From an uncultured Pseudomonadota bacterium (GTDB lineage Bacteria; Pseudomonadota; Alphaproteobacteria; RF32; CAG-239), in the NCBI GenBank assembly GCA_902494875.1, contig CABUUO010000001.1:124001-188000 (forward strand): a stretch of 64,000 bases of DNA, given 5' to 3'. Positions 7,222 through 15,895 of the stretch are shown one piece after another. Made by a program: the position numbers and the translations under genes. Position 1 is the stretch's first letter; the number at the start of each line of letters is the position of its first letter. A model generated the notes under the pieces. It saw only the letters and a list, made by a program, of their open reading frames with translations. It was not told where the DNA came from and made no database searches.

Positions 7222-7779
7222 TTAGAATGTGTATCTTACGCCGGCGGTAACTTCATTGAAGCTGTGCAACTGGCCGTTGCCGATGTAGTTGTATCTGCCC
7301 ATGATACGGCCGGATAAGTGTTCGGTGAAGTTGTATTGGGCGCCGAGACCGAGACGATAGCCTACACGGTCGGTCGTGCTTTTCTCGCCGTCTTTTTTAA
7401 CGGAAATATCATAGATGCCCAGACCCAGAGAGCCCAACAGCTCTACTTTCTGTTCGCATCCCAGCGGCAGGTGGCCGTAAGCGTCTACGCCGTAGGACGA
7501 GAATCTGGCCTTGTATTTGGCGGTATCGGTATTGGTCTTTTTGTCAGCAGACATCTGCCAGTAGGCCTCAATGGAAGAATAGTCTCCGATCTTGGTGCCC
7601 AGACTGATGATGCCGGAACTGAATTTGTTGTTTAAATCTTTTGATTCTTTTTTGAAATCTGCGTCGGAATAAGCATAATCCAAACCAATAGTCGGATTAA
7701 ATGTTTTGAAATCCAACGCATGAGCTGCGTTAGCGGAAAGGATGCAGGCAACACCGGCTAAAAGTAATGTTTTTCTCAT
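7222..7779 (-). CDS. Outer-membrane beta-barrel protein (small porin or Opa-like)
   Basis: A 185-residue protein with a signal peptide that likely ends at AAHA (about residue 21). The mature part has alternating amphipathic strands: an early strand is TFNPTIGLDYAYSD, and the last is EVTAGVRYTF with the C-terminal Phe expected for BAM recognition. Its size fits an eight-stranded barrel of the OmpW/Opa/Omp25 type, which gives structure or adhesion rather than transport. GGAG lies 9 bases before the ATG. It has its own terminator and a 183-base divergent promoter region shared with the DNA glycosylase gene. Confidence 0.8.
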   Translation of the reverse strand: MRKTLLLAGVACILSANAAHALDFKTFNPTIGLDYAYSDADFKKESKDLNNKFSSGIISLGTKIGDYSSIEAYWQMSADKKTNTDTAKYKARFSSYGVDAYGHLPLGCEQKVELLGSLGLGIYDISVKKDGEKSTTDRVGYRLGLGAQYNFTEHLSGRIMGRYNYIGNGQLHSFNEVTAGVRYTF

Positions 7780-7833
7780 ATCTTATAAACTCCATTTAAA
7801 TAGGTTCAAAATATATTTATTGTTGTAGTCACA

Positions 7834-7852
7834 CAGGTAGTTCGTTTACCTG
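7834..7852. promoter_or_regulatory. Possible operator in the divergent omp/udg region
   Basis: CAGGTA (7834-7839) and TACCTG (7847-7852) form an inverted repeat with a 7-base spacer, about 55 bases upstream of the outer-membrane protein start. A related CTAGGTA follows at 7854-7860. No regulator is identified. Confidence 0.3.
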
Positions 7853-7962
7853 ACTAGGTATATAATTTTGGATAAGGATAATTAAAGGGTTGGGTTGCAA
7901 CTTTTTTGTGTTATGATGCTAACAAATTGTAATTTAGTTTTATTTTTTTGAGGTTTTTGCAG

Positions 7963-8607
7963 ATGAGTTTTGTTTGTCCGGGGCGCGACTGCCCCCTCTG
8001 CCCGCGGTTGGTCGAATATCGCGAGGGCAACAGAATCAAGTTTCCGGGATATTATAACGGGCCGGTTCCGCCTTTCGGCGGTTTGGATGCGGAGGTACTG
8101 ATTGTCGGTCTGGCTCCGGGATTAAACGGTGCCAACCAGACCGCCCGTCCCTTTACCAATGATTATGCCGGAGACGTTTTGTATCCGATTTTGAAAGAGT
8201 TTGGTTTGGCGCAGGGGCAATATCAAAAACGCCGCGATGACGGTTTTGAGCTCAAAAACGTAAGAATCACCAATTCCGTGCGCTGCGCGCCGCCCAAAAA
8301 CCAGGTGACTGGCGATGAGGTCAAAACCTGCGGCCGTTTTCTGATTGAAGAACTGAACGATATGAAAAACCTTAAGGTGATTTTAACGCTGGGCGGCGTG
8401 GCTCATAATGCGGTTTTGGGTGTGCTCGGCTATAAAAAGGCAGCCTTCAAGTTTGCCCATAATGCGGTTCACCGCCTGGAGCGGCATAATCTGCTGATGG
8501 TAAATTCGTATCACACCTCGCGTTACAACATCAACACCGGAGTGTTGACCGAAGATATGTTCCGCGATGTGATCCGCAACATTCTGAATATACTGAAAAA
8601 GGCTTGA
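7963..8607 (+). CDS. Family 5 uracil-DNA glycosylase (UdgB type)
   Basis: Removes uracil, and in this family also hypoxanthine and 5-hydroxymethyluracil, from DNA. Motif 1 reads GLAPGLNGANQTARPFTNDY, the family 5 form that lacks the usual catalytic Asp/Asn. The C-terminal motif is HTSRYNINTGVL, and the Cys residues CPGRDCPLCPRL near the N terminus with a later CAPP and C fit a 4Fe-4S cluster. The ATG at 7963 follows GAGG by 9 bases and gives 214 residues; an upstream TTG at 7948 lacks support. It is monocistronic, convergent with rnfA. Confidence 0.88.
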   Translation: MSFVCPGRDCPLCPRLVEYREGNRIKFPGYYNGPVPPFGGLDAEVLIVGLAPGLNGANQTARPFTNDYAGDVLYPILKEFGLAQGQYQKRRDDGFELKNVRITNSVRCAPPKNQVTGDEVKTCGRFLIEELNDMKNLKVILTLGGVAHNAVLGVLGYKKAAFKFAHNAVHRLERHNLLMVNSYHTSRYNINTGVLTEDMFRDVIRNILNILKKA

Positions 8608-8624
8608 GTTTCAAACTCAAGCCT
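8600..8624. terminator. Bidirectional terminator between udg and rnfA
   Basis: AGGCTTGAGTTT (8600-8611) and AAACTCAAGCCT (8613-8624) are a near-perfect palindrome that overlaps the udg stop codon. T-runs follow on both strands, the better one on the minus strand for the rnf operon. Confidence 0.8.
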
Positions 8625-8654
8625 TTCGTGTTTTTGGAGATTAATGGTTTTGTA

Positions 8655-9230
8655 TTAGTTGCCTATGCCGGCAAAACCCATAAACGCCATGGAAAGCAGG
8701 CCGGCCGTAATCAGGGCGATCGGCGCGCCTTTCATGGCATTGGGCAGTTTAGTCATATTCAGGCGTTCGCGCAACCCGGCAAATAGTACTATAGCGAGCG
8801 TAAAACCCAGAGAATTGGCTAAGGCAAAACAGACGGCCTGCGCCAGACTCAGTTCTTTTTGCACGGCCAGAATCGCCACGCCCAAAACCGTACAGTTGGT
8901 GGTTATCAGCGGCAAAAATATTCCCAAAGCCTGATATAAGGCCGGCGATACTTTTTTTAAGATGATTTCTACCATCTGAACCAAAGCGGCAATAACCAAA
9001 ATGAAGACTACGGTGATCATAAAGGTGAGATTTTGAGGTACCAGCAGGCCGTGATAGATGATGTAGGTGACAATGGTGGACATGACCATAACAAACATTA
9101 CGGCGCCGCCCATTCCCGCGGAAGTGGAGATTTTCTTGGATACGCCGAGAAACGGGCAAATGCCCAAAAACTGAGACAAAACAATGTTGTTGACAAAGAT
9201 TGCCGTGACGAAAATCATAATGTAATCCAT
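8655..9230 (-). CDS. rnfA: Electron transport complex subunit RnfA
   Basis: Membrane subunit of the Rnf ferredoxin:NAD oxidoreductase, 191 residues, the family length, with six membrane helices. Hallmarks are NNIVLSQFLGICPFLGVS near the N terminus and LPLITTNCTVLGVAIL in the second half; the paired half-membrane Cys residues hold the 2Fe-2S cluster shared with RnfE. It is the last gene of the operon and its start overlaps the rnfE stop by one base. The bidirectional terminator at 8600-8624 ends the transcript. Confidence 0.96.
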   Translation of the reverse strand: MDYIMIFVTAIFVNNIVLSQFLGICPFLGVSKKISTSAGMGGAVMFVMVMSTIVTYIIYHGLLVPQNLTFMITVVFILVIAALVQMVEIILKKVSPALYQALGIFLPLITTNCTVLGVAILAVQKELSLAQAVCFALANSLGFTLAIVLFAGLRERLNMTKLPNAMKGAPIALITAGLLSMAFMGFAGIGN

Positions 9231-9826
9231 TATTTCGCTCCTTTGAAACGATTGATGAGCAGAATCAACCCGGCCAAAGCCAGAAACGCTCCCGGCGGCA
9301 TAATGAAGAGAAGCAGGGTTTCAGCTCCCTCTCCGACAAAACTCCAGCCGAAAATGGATCCGGAACCCAATATTTCGCGCACGCTGCCAAGAAGCGTCAG
9401 TGCCAAAGTAAAGCCCAGCCCCATGCCGACGGCATCCAAAACGGACTGAAAAACGCTGTTTTTGGAGGCAAAAGCTTCCGCCCGCCCCAAAATGAGGCAG
9501 TTGACCACAATCAAGGGGATAAAAATGCCCAGCCTGGCGTGAAGCGCGGGCAAATAAGCGGCCATAGTCAAGTCGACAACGGTAACGAAGGTGGCGGCAA
9601 TAACAATGTAGCACGGAATGCGCACTTTGTCGGGAATGAGATATTTTACGGCGGAAATGGCAAAGTTTGACAGCATCAAAACAAACAGCGTGGCCAGTCC
9701 CATGCCTAAGCCGTTTTCGGCGGAAGTGGTCACGCCCAGAGTCGGACACATTCCCAGCATCATTACGAAAATGGGGTTTTCCCGGATAATGCCTCTGGTC
9801 AGATTTTCATAACTGGTTTTATCCAT
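9230..9826 (-). CDS. rnfE: Electron transport complex subunit RnfE
   Basis: Membrane subunit of Rnf, a homologue of RnfA with inverted topology, 198 residues. Conserved stretches are ENPIFVMMLGMCPTLGVTTS and FIPLIVVNCLILGRAEAFAS, each with the Cys that binds the intramembrane iron-sulfur cluster, and IMPPGAFLALAGLIL near the end. It sits two bases after rnfG and overlaps rnfA by one base, so it is translationally coupled. Family membership is clear from the motifs. Confidence 0.95.
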   Translation of the reverse strand: MDKTSYENLTRGIIRENPIFVMMLGMCPTLGVTTSAENGLGMGLATLFVLMLSNFAISAVKYLIPDKVRIPCYIVIAATFVTVVDLTMAAYLPALHARLGIFIPLIVVNCLILGRAEAFASKNSVFQSVLDAVGMGLGFTLALTLLGSVREILGSGSIFGWSFVGEGAETLLLFIMPPGAFLALAGLILLINRFKGAK

Positions 9827-9828
9827 GG

Positions 9829-10434
9829 TTAGTTTCCTGCAGATGAAGAGTTGAGTTTGCGGAAAGCGTCAAAGGCGCGCTGAATGGCGTCTATAACTGC
9901 GCGGGAGCTGATGGTCGCGGCGGTAACGGCGTCAATTTCGCCGCCGTCCTGACGAACCTTGAATATGTGTTTGCCGGGGTTGAGCCCGTTGAACTGGCTG
10001 CTGAATTTAGCTTCTGAAACCTTGGTGCCGAGACCCGGCGTTTCTTTCTGGTCAATGATTTTATATTTGTTGATGGTTCCGTCGACAAAGAAACCGACCA
10101 TCAGTTCCATTTTGCCGCCAAAGGCATTGTTAGTATAGGTCTTGATGGCCACGGAGGTGATGTTGCCTTCTTTCCTTGCCGGATAAAGCTCAACTTTCCC
10201 CTTGCCGTCCGCCGTGGGAATAATGTGCTTTTCTTCAAACGGATTGTTGTCAAAATCACCGTAAACCACTTCCGAAATGGCTTCAAGCTCCCTTTGGTCT
10301 TTGGCCTTGCGGATCGGTGCCTCGGTCAGCCGGTAAACATAACCCAGGATCAGAGCAGACAAACCGGCAACGGCAACAAGAACAATAATCATGTGAGACA
10401 GGCTTGAAGATAAGGGGCTTTTTATTTTGTTCAT
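9829..10434 (-). CDS. rnfG: Electron transport complex subunit RnfG (FMN-binding)
   Basis: Single-span protein with a periplasmic FMN-binding domain, 201 residues. The membrane anchor is about residues 15-37. The flavinylation motif reads AVTAATISSRA near residue 165; in this family ApbE links FMN to the Thr of the S/T-x-A-T motif, here Thr-Ala-Ala-Thr. It lies between rnfD and rnfE with gaps of two bases each. apbE at the head of the same operon supplies the modifying enzyme. Confidence 0.94.
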   Translation of the reverse strand: MNKIKSPLSSSLSHMIIVLVAVAGLSALILGYVYRLTEAPIRKAKDQRELEAISEVVYGDFDNNPFEEKHIIPTADGKGKVELYPARKEGNITSVAIKTYTNNAFGGKMELMVGFFVDGTINKYKIIDQKETPGLGTKVSEAKFSSQFNGLNPGKHIFKVRQDGGEIDAVTAATISSRAVIDAIQRAFDAFRKLNSSSAGN

Positions 10435-10436
10435 GG

Positions 10437-11429
10437 TTATTTTCTCCCGGTTCCGAAAACGCGCGGATAGTAAAATTTGTCAATCAGCGGAACAAACGCG
10501 TTCATAATCAGAATGGCGAAGGACACGCCTTCCGGATAGGCGCTGTAGAGGCGGATGACGAAGGTCAGAATTCCGCAGCCGACGGCAAAGACGATTTTGC
10601 CGTTGACCGACATCGGCGACGTAACATAGTCCGTGGCCATAAAAATCGCGCCCAGCATCAAACCGCCGGACAAAAGATGCGTCAGCGGCTCATAGCGTAT
10701 GTCTCCGGTCAGCAGCCACATGATGCCGGTCATTAAAAAGACCGTGCCGATATAATAAAAAGGTATGTGCCAGGTGATGATTTTCTTATAAAGCATATAT
10801 ACCAGCCCCAAAAGCAGCGCCAAAGCCGAAACTTCTCCCAGCGAACCGCCGGTGTAGCCGATAAACATCTGTCCGTAATCGGGCAATCCTTCCGCGCCGC
10901 CGGTCAGAGAGGTTGCGGAGCTGGAAGCGTCTATATGTTTTAAAATGCCCAGCGTGGTGGCGCCGGTCTGAACGTCAGTATTGAGAAAGTCCTTAATTGA
11001 AGGTTTCATCCAGGTGGTCATTTGCACCGGAAAAGAAATAAAAAGGAAAACTCTGCCGACAAGCGCCGGATTGAAGAGGTTTTTGCCAAGGCCGCCAAAA
11101 GCCATTTTGGCAATGCCGATAGCCATAAACGCGCCGATGAGAATCATCCAGGCCGGAATGGTGGGCGGCAGGTTGAAAGCCAACAGCATACCGGTAATAA
11201 CAGCAGAACCGTTATGAATGGTTGAAGGCTGACGCAAGAGATATCTGACGATAAGATATTCCCATAAGACGCAGGCCGCGACCGAGGTCAGGATTACTTT
11301 CAGTGCGCCGATGCCGAAAAACAGGACGGCGATGAGCGCCGCCGGCAGCATGGCAATGATGACGCCCCGCATCAGGGTGTCGGTATCGGCGGAAGAGTGA
11401 AGATGTGGCGCAGTAGATATTTTCAACAT
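10437..11429 (-). CDS. rnfD: Electron transport complex subunit RnfD
   Basis: Polytopic membrane subunit of Rnf, 330 residues. It carries the second covalent FMN: VQTGATTLGIL near residue 185 contains the modified Thr. Other family marks are NPALVGRVFLFISFP, a SGGLMLGAIFMATDYVTSPM segment and the end PLIDKFYYPRVFG. It starts 13 bases after the rnfC stop and precedes rnfG by two bases. Length and motif order are normal. Confidence 0.95.
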   Translation of the reverse strand: MLKISTAPHLHSSADTDTLMRGVIIAMLPAALIAVLFFGIGALKVILTSVAACVLWEYLIVRYLLRQPSTIHNGSAVITGMLLAFNLPPTIPAWMILIGAFMAIGIAKMAFGGLGKNLFNPALVGRVFLFISFPVQMTTWMKPSIKDFLNTDVQTGATTLGILKHIDASSSATSLTGGAEGLPDYGQMFIGYTGGSLGEVSALALLLGLVYMLYKKIITWHIPFYYIGTVFLMTGIMWLLTGDIRYEPLTHLLSGGLMLGAIFMATDYVTSPMSVNGKIVFAVGCGILTFVIRLYSAYPEGVSFAILIMNAFVPLIDKFYYPRVFGTGRK

Positions 11430-11442
11430 AAGTCAGTCTCGC

Positions 11443-12768
11443 TTATTTTTTTGTTTTCTTTACTTCCATTTTGCCCAGTTTGCAATAGTCCAGAAGCGGT
11501 ATCCTCGCCGGACAGATGTAAGCGCAGGAACCGCATTCAATGCAGTCGAGGACGTTGATGTCGCGAAGTTCGTTAATCATGTTTTCTTTGGTATAACGCG
11601 CAATCAGAAACGGGCGCAGGCCTACCGGGCAGGCATCGACGCATTTGCCGCAGCGAATGCAGTCCTGCTCCGGTTCCTTGTGGCTGAGGCGATCGGAAAG
11701 AAGCAATATGCCCGAAGTCAGCTTGGTTATGGGCGCGTTGACATTGACGGCGGAGGTTCCCATCATAGGGCCGCCGAAAATGACTTGTGCGGTGCCGTCA
11801 GAAATACCTCCGCATTTTTCAATCAGCCACGAGGCTGGCGTACCTATTCTGACGCGGAAATTCTGCGGATTTTGACATTCGTCGCCGCTGACGGTGACAA
11901 TCCTTTCAAACAGCGGTTTGTTTTTCATTACCGCTTCGTAAATGGCAAAAACAGTGCCGACGTTTTGGACAATGCAGCCGACATCCATCGGCAGCCGGCC
12001 GGAAGGAACCTCTCTGCCGGTGATGGCCCTTATCAGCTGTTTTTCACCGCCTTGAGGGTATTTGGTCTTGCAGACCTGAACATTGACGCCGATATAGCGT
12101 TTGGTGATCTGCGTCAGGGTTTCAATTGCCAGAGGCTTGTTCTCGTCAATGGCTATAATGGCGTTTTGAATACCGAGGATTTTGTTGATGATTTTGGCGC
12201 CGATGACGATCTGTTCTGCTTTTTCAACCATAAGTCGGTCGTCTGCAGTTAGAAAAGGTTCGCATTCGATACCGTTTAGAATCAGACAGTCGATTTTTTT
12301 ATTGTCGGGAACGGAAGTTTTGACCGGGGTCGGATACCCTGCCCCACCCATGCCGACAATTCCGGCCGAACGGATTTTTTCGATGATTTCGTCATGTGTA
12401 AACGGAATTTCTTTGACAATGTCATCGCTGCGGTTGATGGATGGTTCAAACTCGTCGCCTTCCACTTTAATGGTTATCATGCTTTCCAGATAGCCGAATT
12501 CACCCTCAACTTCTTCGACCTTTGTCACTTCTCCGGAAACGGAAGAGTGCACGTCGGAAGAAACGATGCCGTCGGCATCGGCCAGCAAAGTTCCGACTTT
12601 GACCTTATCGCCTTTTTTTACCAGAATTTTTGCCGGAGAGCCGATATGCTGTTTAACCGGAATGTAAACGGTTTCCGGCAGGCCGGCGTCCGTAATCGGA
12701 CAATCTGAAGTTATTTTGTATTTATCGGGGTGAATACCGCCGATAGAGAATGTTTTTTTATTTGTCAT
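11443..12768 (-). CDS. rnfC: Electron transport complex subunit RnfC (NADH and FMN site, 4Fe-4S)
   Basis: Cytoplasmic subunit where Rnf meets NAD(H). An N-terminal barrel-sandwich region begins IGGIHPDKYK, then a Rossmann-like core has GMGGAGYPTPVK (FMN/NADH loop) and ILNGIECEP. Two 4Fe-4S motifs lie near the C terminus: CIRCGKCVDACPVG and CIECGSCAYICPA. The ATG at 12768, with GAGG 7 bases upstream, gives 441 residues and overlaps the rnfB stop by 11 bases. The longer open frame to 12894 runs inside rnfB and is not used. Confidence 0.95.
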   Translation of the reverse strand: MTNKKTFSIGGIHPDKYKITSDCPITDAGLPETVYIPVKQHIGSPAKILVKKGDKVKVGTLLADADGIVSSDVHSSVSGEVTKVEEVEGEFGYLESMITIKVEGDEFEPSINRSDDIVKEIPFTHDEIIEKIRSAGIVGMGGAGYPTPVKTSVPDNKKIDCLILNGIECEPFLTADDRLMVEKAEQIVIGAKIINKILGIQNAIIAIDENKPLAIETLTQITKRYIGVNVQVCKTKYPQGGEKQLIRAITGREVPSGRLPMDVGCIVQNVGTVFAIYEAVMKNKPLFERIVTVSGDECQNPQNFRVRIGTPASWLIEKCGGISDGTAQVIFGGPMMGTSAVNVNAPITKLTSGILLLSDRLSHKEPEQDCIRCGKCVDACPVGLRPFLIARYTKENMINELRDINVLDCIECGSCAYICPARIPLLDYCKLGKMEVKKTKK

Positions 12769-13606
12769 CGGAAGCCTCGTTTTTATGGGCCGGTTTGTAT
12801 ATAATGGCGCCGGTCGGGCAGTTTTGAGCAAGTTCCGCGCCGTAACGGGAAGCAGATACGCTTTCGGGAATGCGGGAGAGATTGTTTTCCACAACGACTT
12901 CGGGACATATTTTGACGCATTTCATACAGCCGATACAAGCTGTTTTGCAGTTTTTGCGGGCAATGGCGCCCTTTTGGGTGTTGCTGCAGGCGACATAGAC
13001 GCGTTCGCCGTTTTTGCCTTTGGGGCGAATGACGAACAACTGGCGCGGACAAATGTTGACGCAGGTGCCGCAGGATGTACACTTGTTTTCATCAACCACG
13101 GGAATGCCGGTTTGCGGATCAATGTGCAGGGCATCGAATTTGCAGACTTTGACACAATCGCCAAAACGCAGACAGCCGTCAGGACAGCCGCTTTGTCCGA
13201 CGGATATTTTATCGGCCAGACGGCAGCTGGAAACGCCGTCAAAGGCAATTTTGGCCGGAGCGTTTTGGCAGGTGCCGTTGCATTTTAAAACGGCAACGGT
13301 TGGTTCTTTCTCCCGTGCCGAGTATCCTAAAACGGCGGCAATCTTCTGCATGACGGCGGTGCCGCCGACCGGGCAATACAGGTTTTGGAAGCTTTTTTCG
13401 TCAGCTTTAACGCAGCTTTCGGCAAAATTACGGCAGCCTGCTTTGCCGCAGGCACCGCAGTTGGCTCCGGGAAGCGCTTTTTCGATTTCGTCGATGCGGG
13501 GATTTTCGATAACGTTGAATTTCTTTGAGACCATATACAAAACTATTGCGGCGGCCAGAGCTATTGCGGACAAAACAATAACGTTTGAAAATATGACATT
13601 ATCCAT
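12758..13606 (-). CDS. rnfB: Electron transport complex subunit RnfB (ferredoxin-like)
   Basis: Iron-sulfur subunit that takes electrons from ferredoxin, 282 residues. It has one N-terminal membrane helix (about 5-26), then the 4Fe-4S domain CGACGKAGCRNFAESC, then several ferredoxin-type motifs: CVKVCKFDAL, CTSCGTCVNICP and CIGCMKCVKICP. It starts 36 bases after the rseC stop and overlaps rnfC by 11 bases. The Cys-rich composition and motif order are characteristic. Confidence 0.95.
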   Translation of the reverse strand: MDNVIFSNVIVLSAIALAAAIVLYMVSKKFNVIENPRIDEIEKALPGANCGACGKAGCRNFAESCVKADEKSFQNLYCPVGGTAVMQKIAAVLGYSAREKEPTVAVLKCNGTCQNAPAKIAFDGVSSCRLADKISVGQSGCPDGCLRFGDCVKVCKFDALHIDPQTGIPVVDENKCTSCGTCVNICPRQLFVIRPKGKNGERVYVACSNTQKGAIARKNCKTACIGCMKCVKICPEVVVENNLSRIPESVSASRYGAELAQNCPTGAIIYKPAHKNEASDDK

Positions 13607-13642
13607 TAAAAAAAACTCACTTAAAATTTATGCTTTTGATAT

Positions 13643-14056
13643 TTATTCGTCTACAATCGAAAAATAAAATTTCTTCTGAAGATGTTTCTGGGCTAAGGAT
13701 AACCCAAAATAATAAGGAATCAAGACAATAATGCTATATATACCACTTGAGATTTCGCCGAGACCGCCGTACAGGCAGGAAAAAAGGACGCCTAAAACCA
13801 GTATCAGCGGCGCAATATAGCCCAGAAAAAGCGCCAGAAAGCCGGAATCCTGCCGCAAACTGACAGTAATGAGGTCTCCGGGATGATAAGAGGCCGCCTT
13901 GTCATTATGTATTTCTACGATTTTATCTGCACAGTCACCCAGCCCGCAGGCGCCTTTGGCTGCACAGCTTCCGCAGGCAGAACGCACTTGTATTTTGGCT
14001 GTTATTTTCTGTTTTTCAATTTTGATGATAACCGCCTGATGTCTGATAAGCTCCAT
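13643..14056 (-). CDS. rseC: RseC/SoxR-reducing-system family membrane protein
   Basis: A 137-residue protein of the RseC/RsxC-accessory family. The cytoplasmic N-terminal part carries the Cys cluster SACGSCAAKGACGLGDC, likely a metal or Fe-S site; two membrane helices follow at about 75-125. In other bacteria such proteins assist the Rnf/Rsx complex, and this gene sits between apbE and rnfB. The ATG at 14056 follows TTGGAGAA by a good distance; the TTG at 14071 inside that site is rejected as start. It lies 4 bases after apbE. Confidence 0.85.
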   Translation of the reverse strand: MELIRHQAVIIKIEKQKITAKIQVRSACGSCAAKGACGLGDCADKIVEIHNDKAASYHPGDLITVSLRQDSGFLALFLGYIAPLILVLGVLFSCLYGGLGEISSGIYSIIVLIPYYFGLSLAQKHLQKKFYFSIVDE

Positions 14057-14060
14057 TTTT

Positions 14061-15074
14061 TTATTCTCCAAGCAGTTTTTGCGCCTGTTCAGAATATAGT
14101 TTGTCGATTTCTCCGTTGCTACCTCTGACGAACAGAATGGCGGTCAGGTTATGTTTATTTGCAAAAACAAGGCCTCTTTTTTCACCCATAGCCATAATGG
14201 CCGTGGCATAAGCATCGGCCTTTTCGCAGCTTCTGTCAAAAACGCTGGCCGAGAGCAGATTATCTTCGGCGGGATAGCCGGTTTGCGGCGAGATGGTGTG
14301 AGAATATCTTTTGCCATCGACATAATAAAAATTGCGATAATTGCCGGAGGTGGCGACAGCCATATCCGTAAGGCCGAGACTCATCAGATTTTTGTTCTGC
14401 CCCTCTTCTGGTTCGGCAATACCTATGTTCCAGCCGCTTTCTCCCTCTGCCCGGCTGCCGGAAGCGTATACTTCTCCGCCGATGTCAACAATGAAATCCG
14501 CATAGCCGAGTTCTTTAAGGCGGTTGGATATGACATCCACGGCGTAGCCCTTGGCAATGGCTGACAAGTCTAACGAAACAAAGGCGTCGGTTTTCATCAG
14601 CATATTGGGCTTTTTGAGTTTTATTTTGTTGAAACCGATACGTTTCAGCGTGCTTTTTACCTCTTTGTCCTCGGGAATCTTTTGTTTTCCGCCGGGACCA
14701 AATCCCCAAAGGCTGACCAGCGGGCCGACTGTCGGGTCAAAGGCTCCGCCGCTTTGACGGTAGATGGTTTGAGAATCGGCCAGAAGGCGATATAGTTCCG
14801 CGGGAATTTCAATCCATTTTCCGTTTGGCGCGCGGTTAATGCGATTTAACTCAGAATCTGGTTCAAAAACCGACATTTGACGATTTACCAGAGCAAACTC
14901 CCGCTCGACGATGGGAGCAAAATCTCTGATTTTATACGGCGTGCGGACTTTTATGCTGTAATAGGTGCCGAATATTTTTCCGGACAGAACCTGATAATCG
15001 GAAGAACGATGGCGCCAGATTAGTGCGGCGACAAGGATTAGAACGGCTATTGAAAAATATTTGAAAAACCTCAT
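14061..15074 (-). CDS. apbE: FAD:protein FMN transferase ApbE
   Basis: Transfers FMN from FAD to Thr residues of flavoproteins such as RnfG and RnfD, outside the inner membrane. It has an N-terminal anchor or uncleaved signal (RFFKYFSIAVLILVAALI), then GTYYSIKV, GGAFDPTVGPLVSLWGFG, LDLSAIAKGYAVD, FIVDIGGEVYASG and the late HTISPQTGYPA with the Mg-binding part. The ATG at 15074 gives 337 residues; a GTG at 15092 is possible. It is the first gene of the rnf operon, which makes the modifying enzyme and its targets together. Upstream is a 95-base divergent region. Confidence 0.94.
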   Translation of the reverse strand: MRFFKYFSIAVLILVAALIWRHRSSDYQVLSGKIFGTYYSIKVRTPYKIRDFAPIVEREFALVNRQMSVFEPDSELNRINRAPNGKWIEIPAELYRLLADSQTIYRQSGGAFDPTVGPLVSLWGFGPGGKQKIPEDKEVKSTLKRIGFNKIKLKKPNMLMKTDAFVSLDLSAIAKGYAVDVISNRLKELGYADFIVDIGGEVYASGSRAEGESGWNIGIAEPEEGQNKNLMSLGLTDMAVATSGNYRNFYYVDGKRYSHTISPQTGYPAEDNLLSASVFDRSCEKADAYATAIMAMGEKRGLVFANKHNLTAILFVRGSNGEIDKLYSEQAQKLLGE

Positions 15075-15169
15075 ATTTAATTTTACACCCACGAAAATAT
15101 ATATTTTAATTATACAAAATATGTTTTAGTATTGAGTTCAGCGCAATTTTTCTAAGAGGTAATTATAAT

Positions 15170-15889
15170 ATGTTAAACAGAATAAAATCAACACTTAATA
15201 ACGTTAAAAGCAGATATGAGGGTTCCAAACTGCAGGCCGGCTGGAAGCATAAACGCGAAATCTGCCGGAAAACGGCCGATGCTTTCCGCAGGGTTTTGGA
15301 CGCTGTTGCAAAAAAAATAAACAAAGCCGGTATTTCAGCCAATTTTGTTTCCATTTTGGGTTTCCTTATCGGCATTTTTGCCATCAACTTTTTGTCTTTG
15401 GAACGTTACGGTTACGCGCTGATATGCATTTTGCTCAACCGCGTGTTTGACGCTTTGGACGGCGCCATTGCCCGCAATACCAAAGTAACGGATTTCGGCG
15501 TGTTTTTGGATGCGACGCTTGATTATATCTTTTATGCCGGCGTGATTTTCGGTTTTGCCCTGGCCAATCCTTTTCAGAATGCCGTTGCTGCTTCTTTTCT
15601 GCTGTTTTCGTTTGCCGCTGCGGCTTGCGCCATGCTGGCCTATGCCGTTATCGCTTATAAAAACAATGCTTCTCAAAAACTTGAACTGGAGCAGTCTCCT
15701 TTTTATCTCGGCGGTCTGGCTCAGGGATTTGAAACTCTGGTTGCGCTGATTGTTCTGTGCATTATTCCAGGATGTTTTTTGCAGATTGCCATCGTTTTGG
15801 GTGTTTTGTGCCTGGTAAAGGCTTTCAGCATTATGGTTACTGCTTATTACAACTTTGTGATTGCCGGGAAAAAAGTTTCTAAGGAATAA
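15170..15889 (+). CDS. CDP-alcohol phosphatidyltransferase family protein
   Basis: Membrane enzyme that joins a CDP-activated lipid to an alcohol to make a phospholipid head group. The signature D-G-x2-A-R-x8-G-x3-D-x3-D is intact as DALDGAIARNTKVTDFG followed by VFLDATLD (about residues 93-117). About six membrane helices follow a basic N-terminal 50 residues. At 239 residues it is near normal length. The substrate alcohol cannot be told from sequence. It lies 6 bases before the DsbD-like gene, so the two are likely co-transcribed. Confidence 0.85.
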   Translation: MLNRIKSTLNNVKSRYEGSKLQAGWKHKREICRKTADAFRRVLDAVAKKINKAGISANFVSILGFLIGIFAINFLSLERYGYALICILLNRVFDALDGAIARNTKVTDFGVFLDATLDYIFYAGVIFGFALANPFQNAVAASFLLFSFAAAACAMLAYAVIAYKNNASQKLELEQSPFYLGGLAQGFETLVALIVLCIIPGCFLQIAIVLGVLCLVKAFSIMVTAYYNFVIAGKKVSKE

Positions 15890-15895
15890 GCCTTA

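Noticed and set aside
12769..12894. Longer N terminus for RnfC
   Set aside because: The extra 42 codons lie within rnfB and do not resemble RnfC; the ATG at 12768 has a proper ribosome-binding site.
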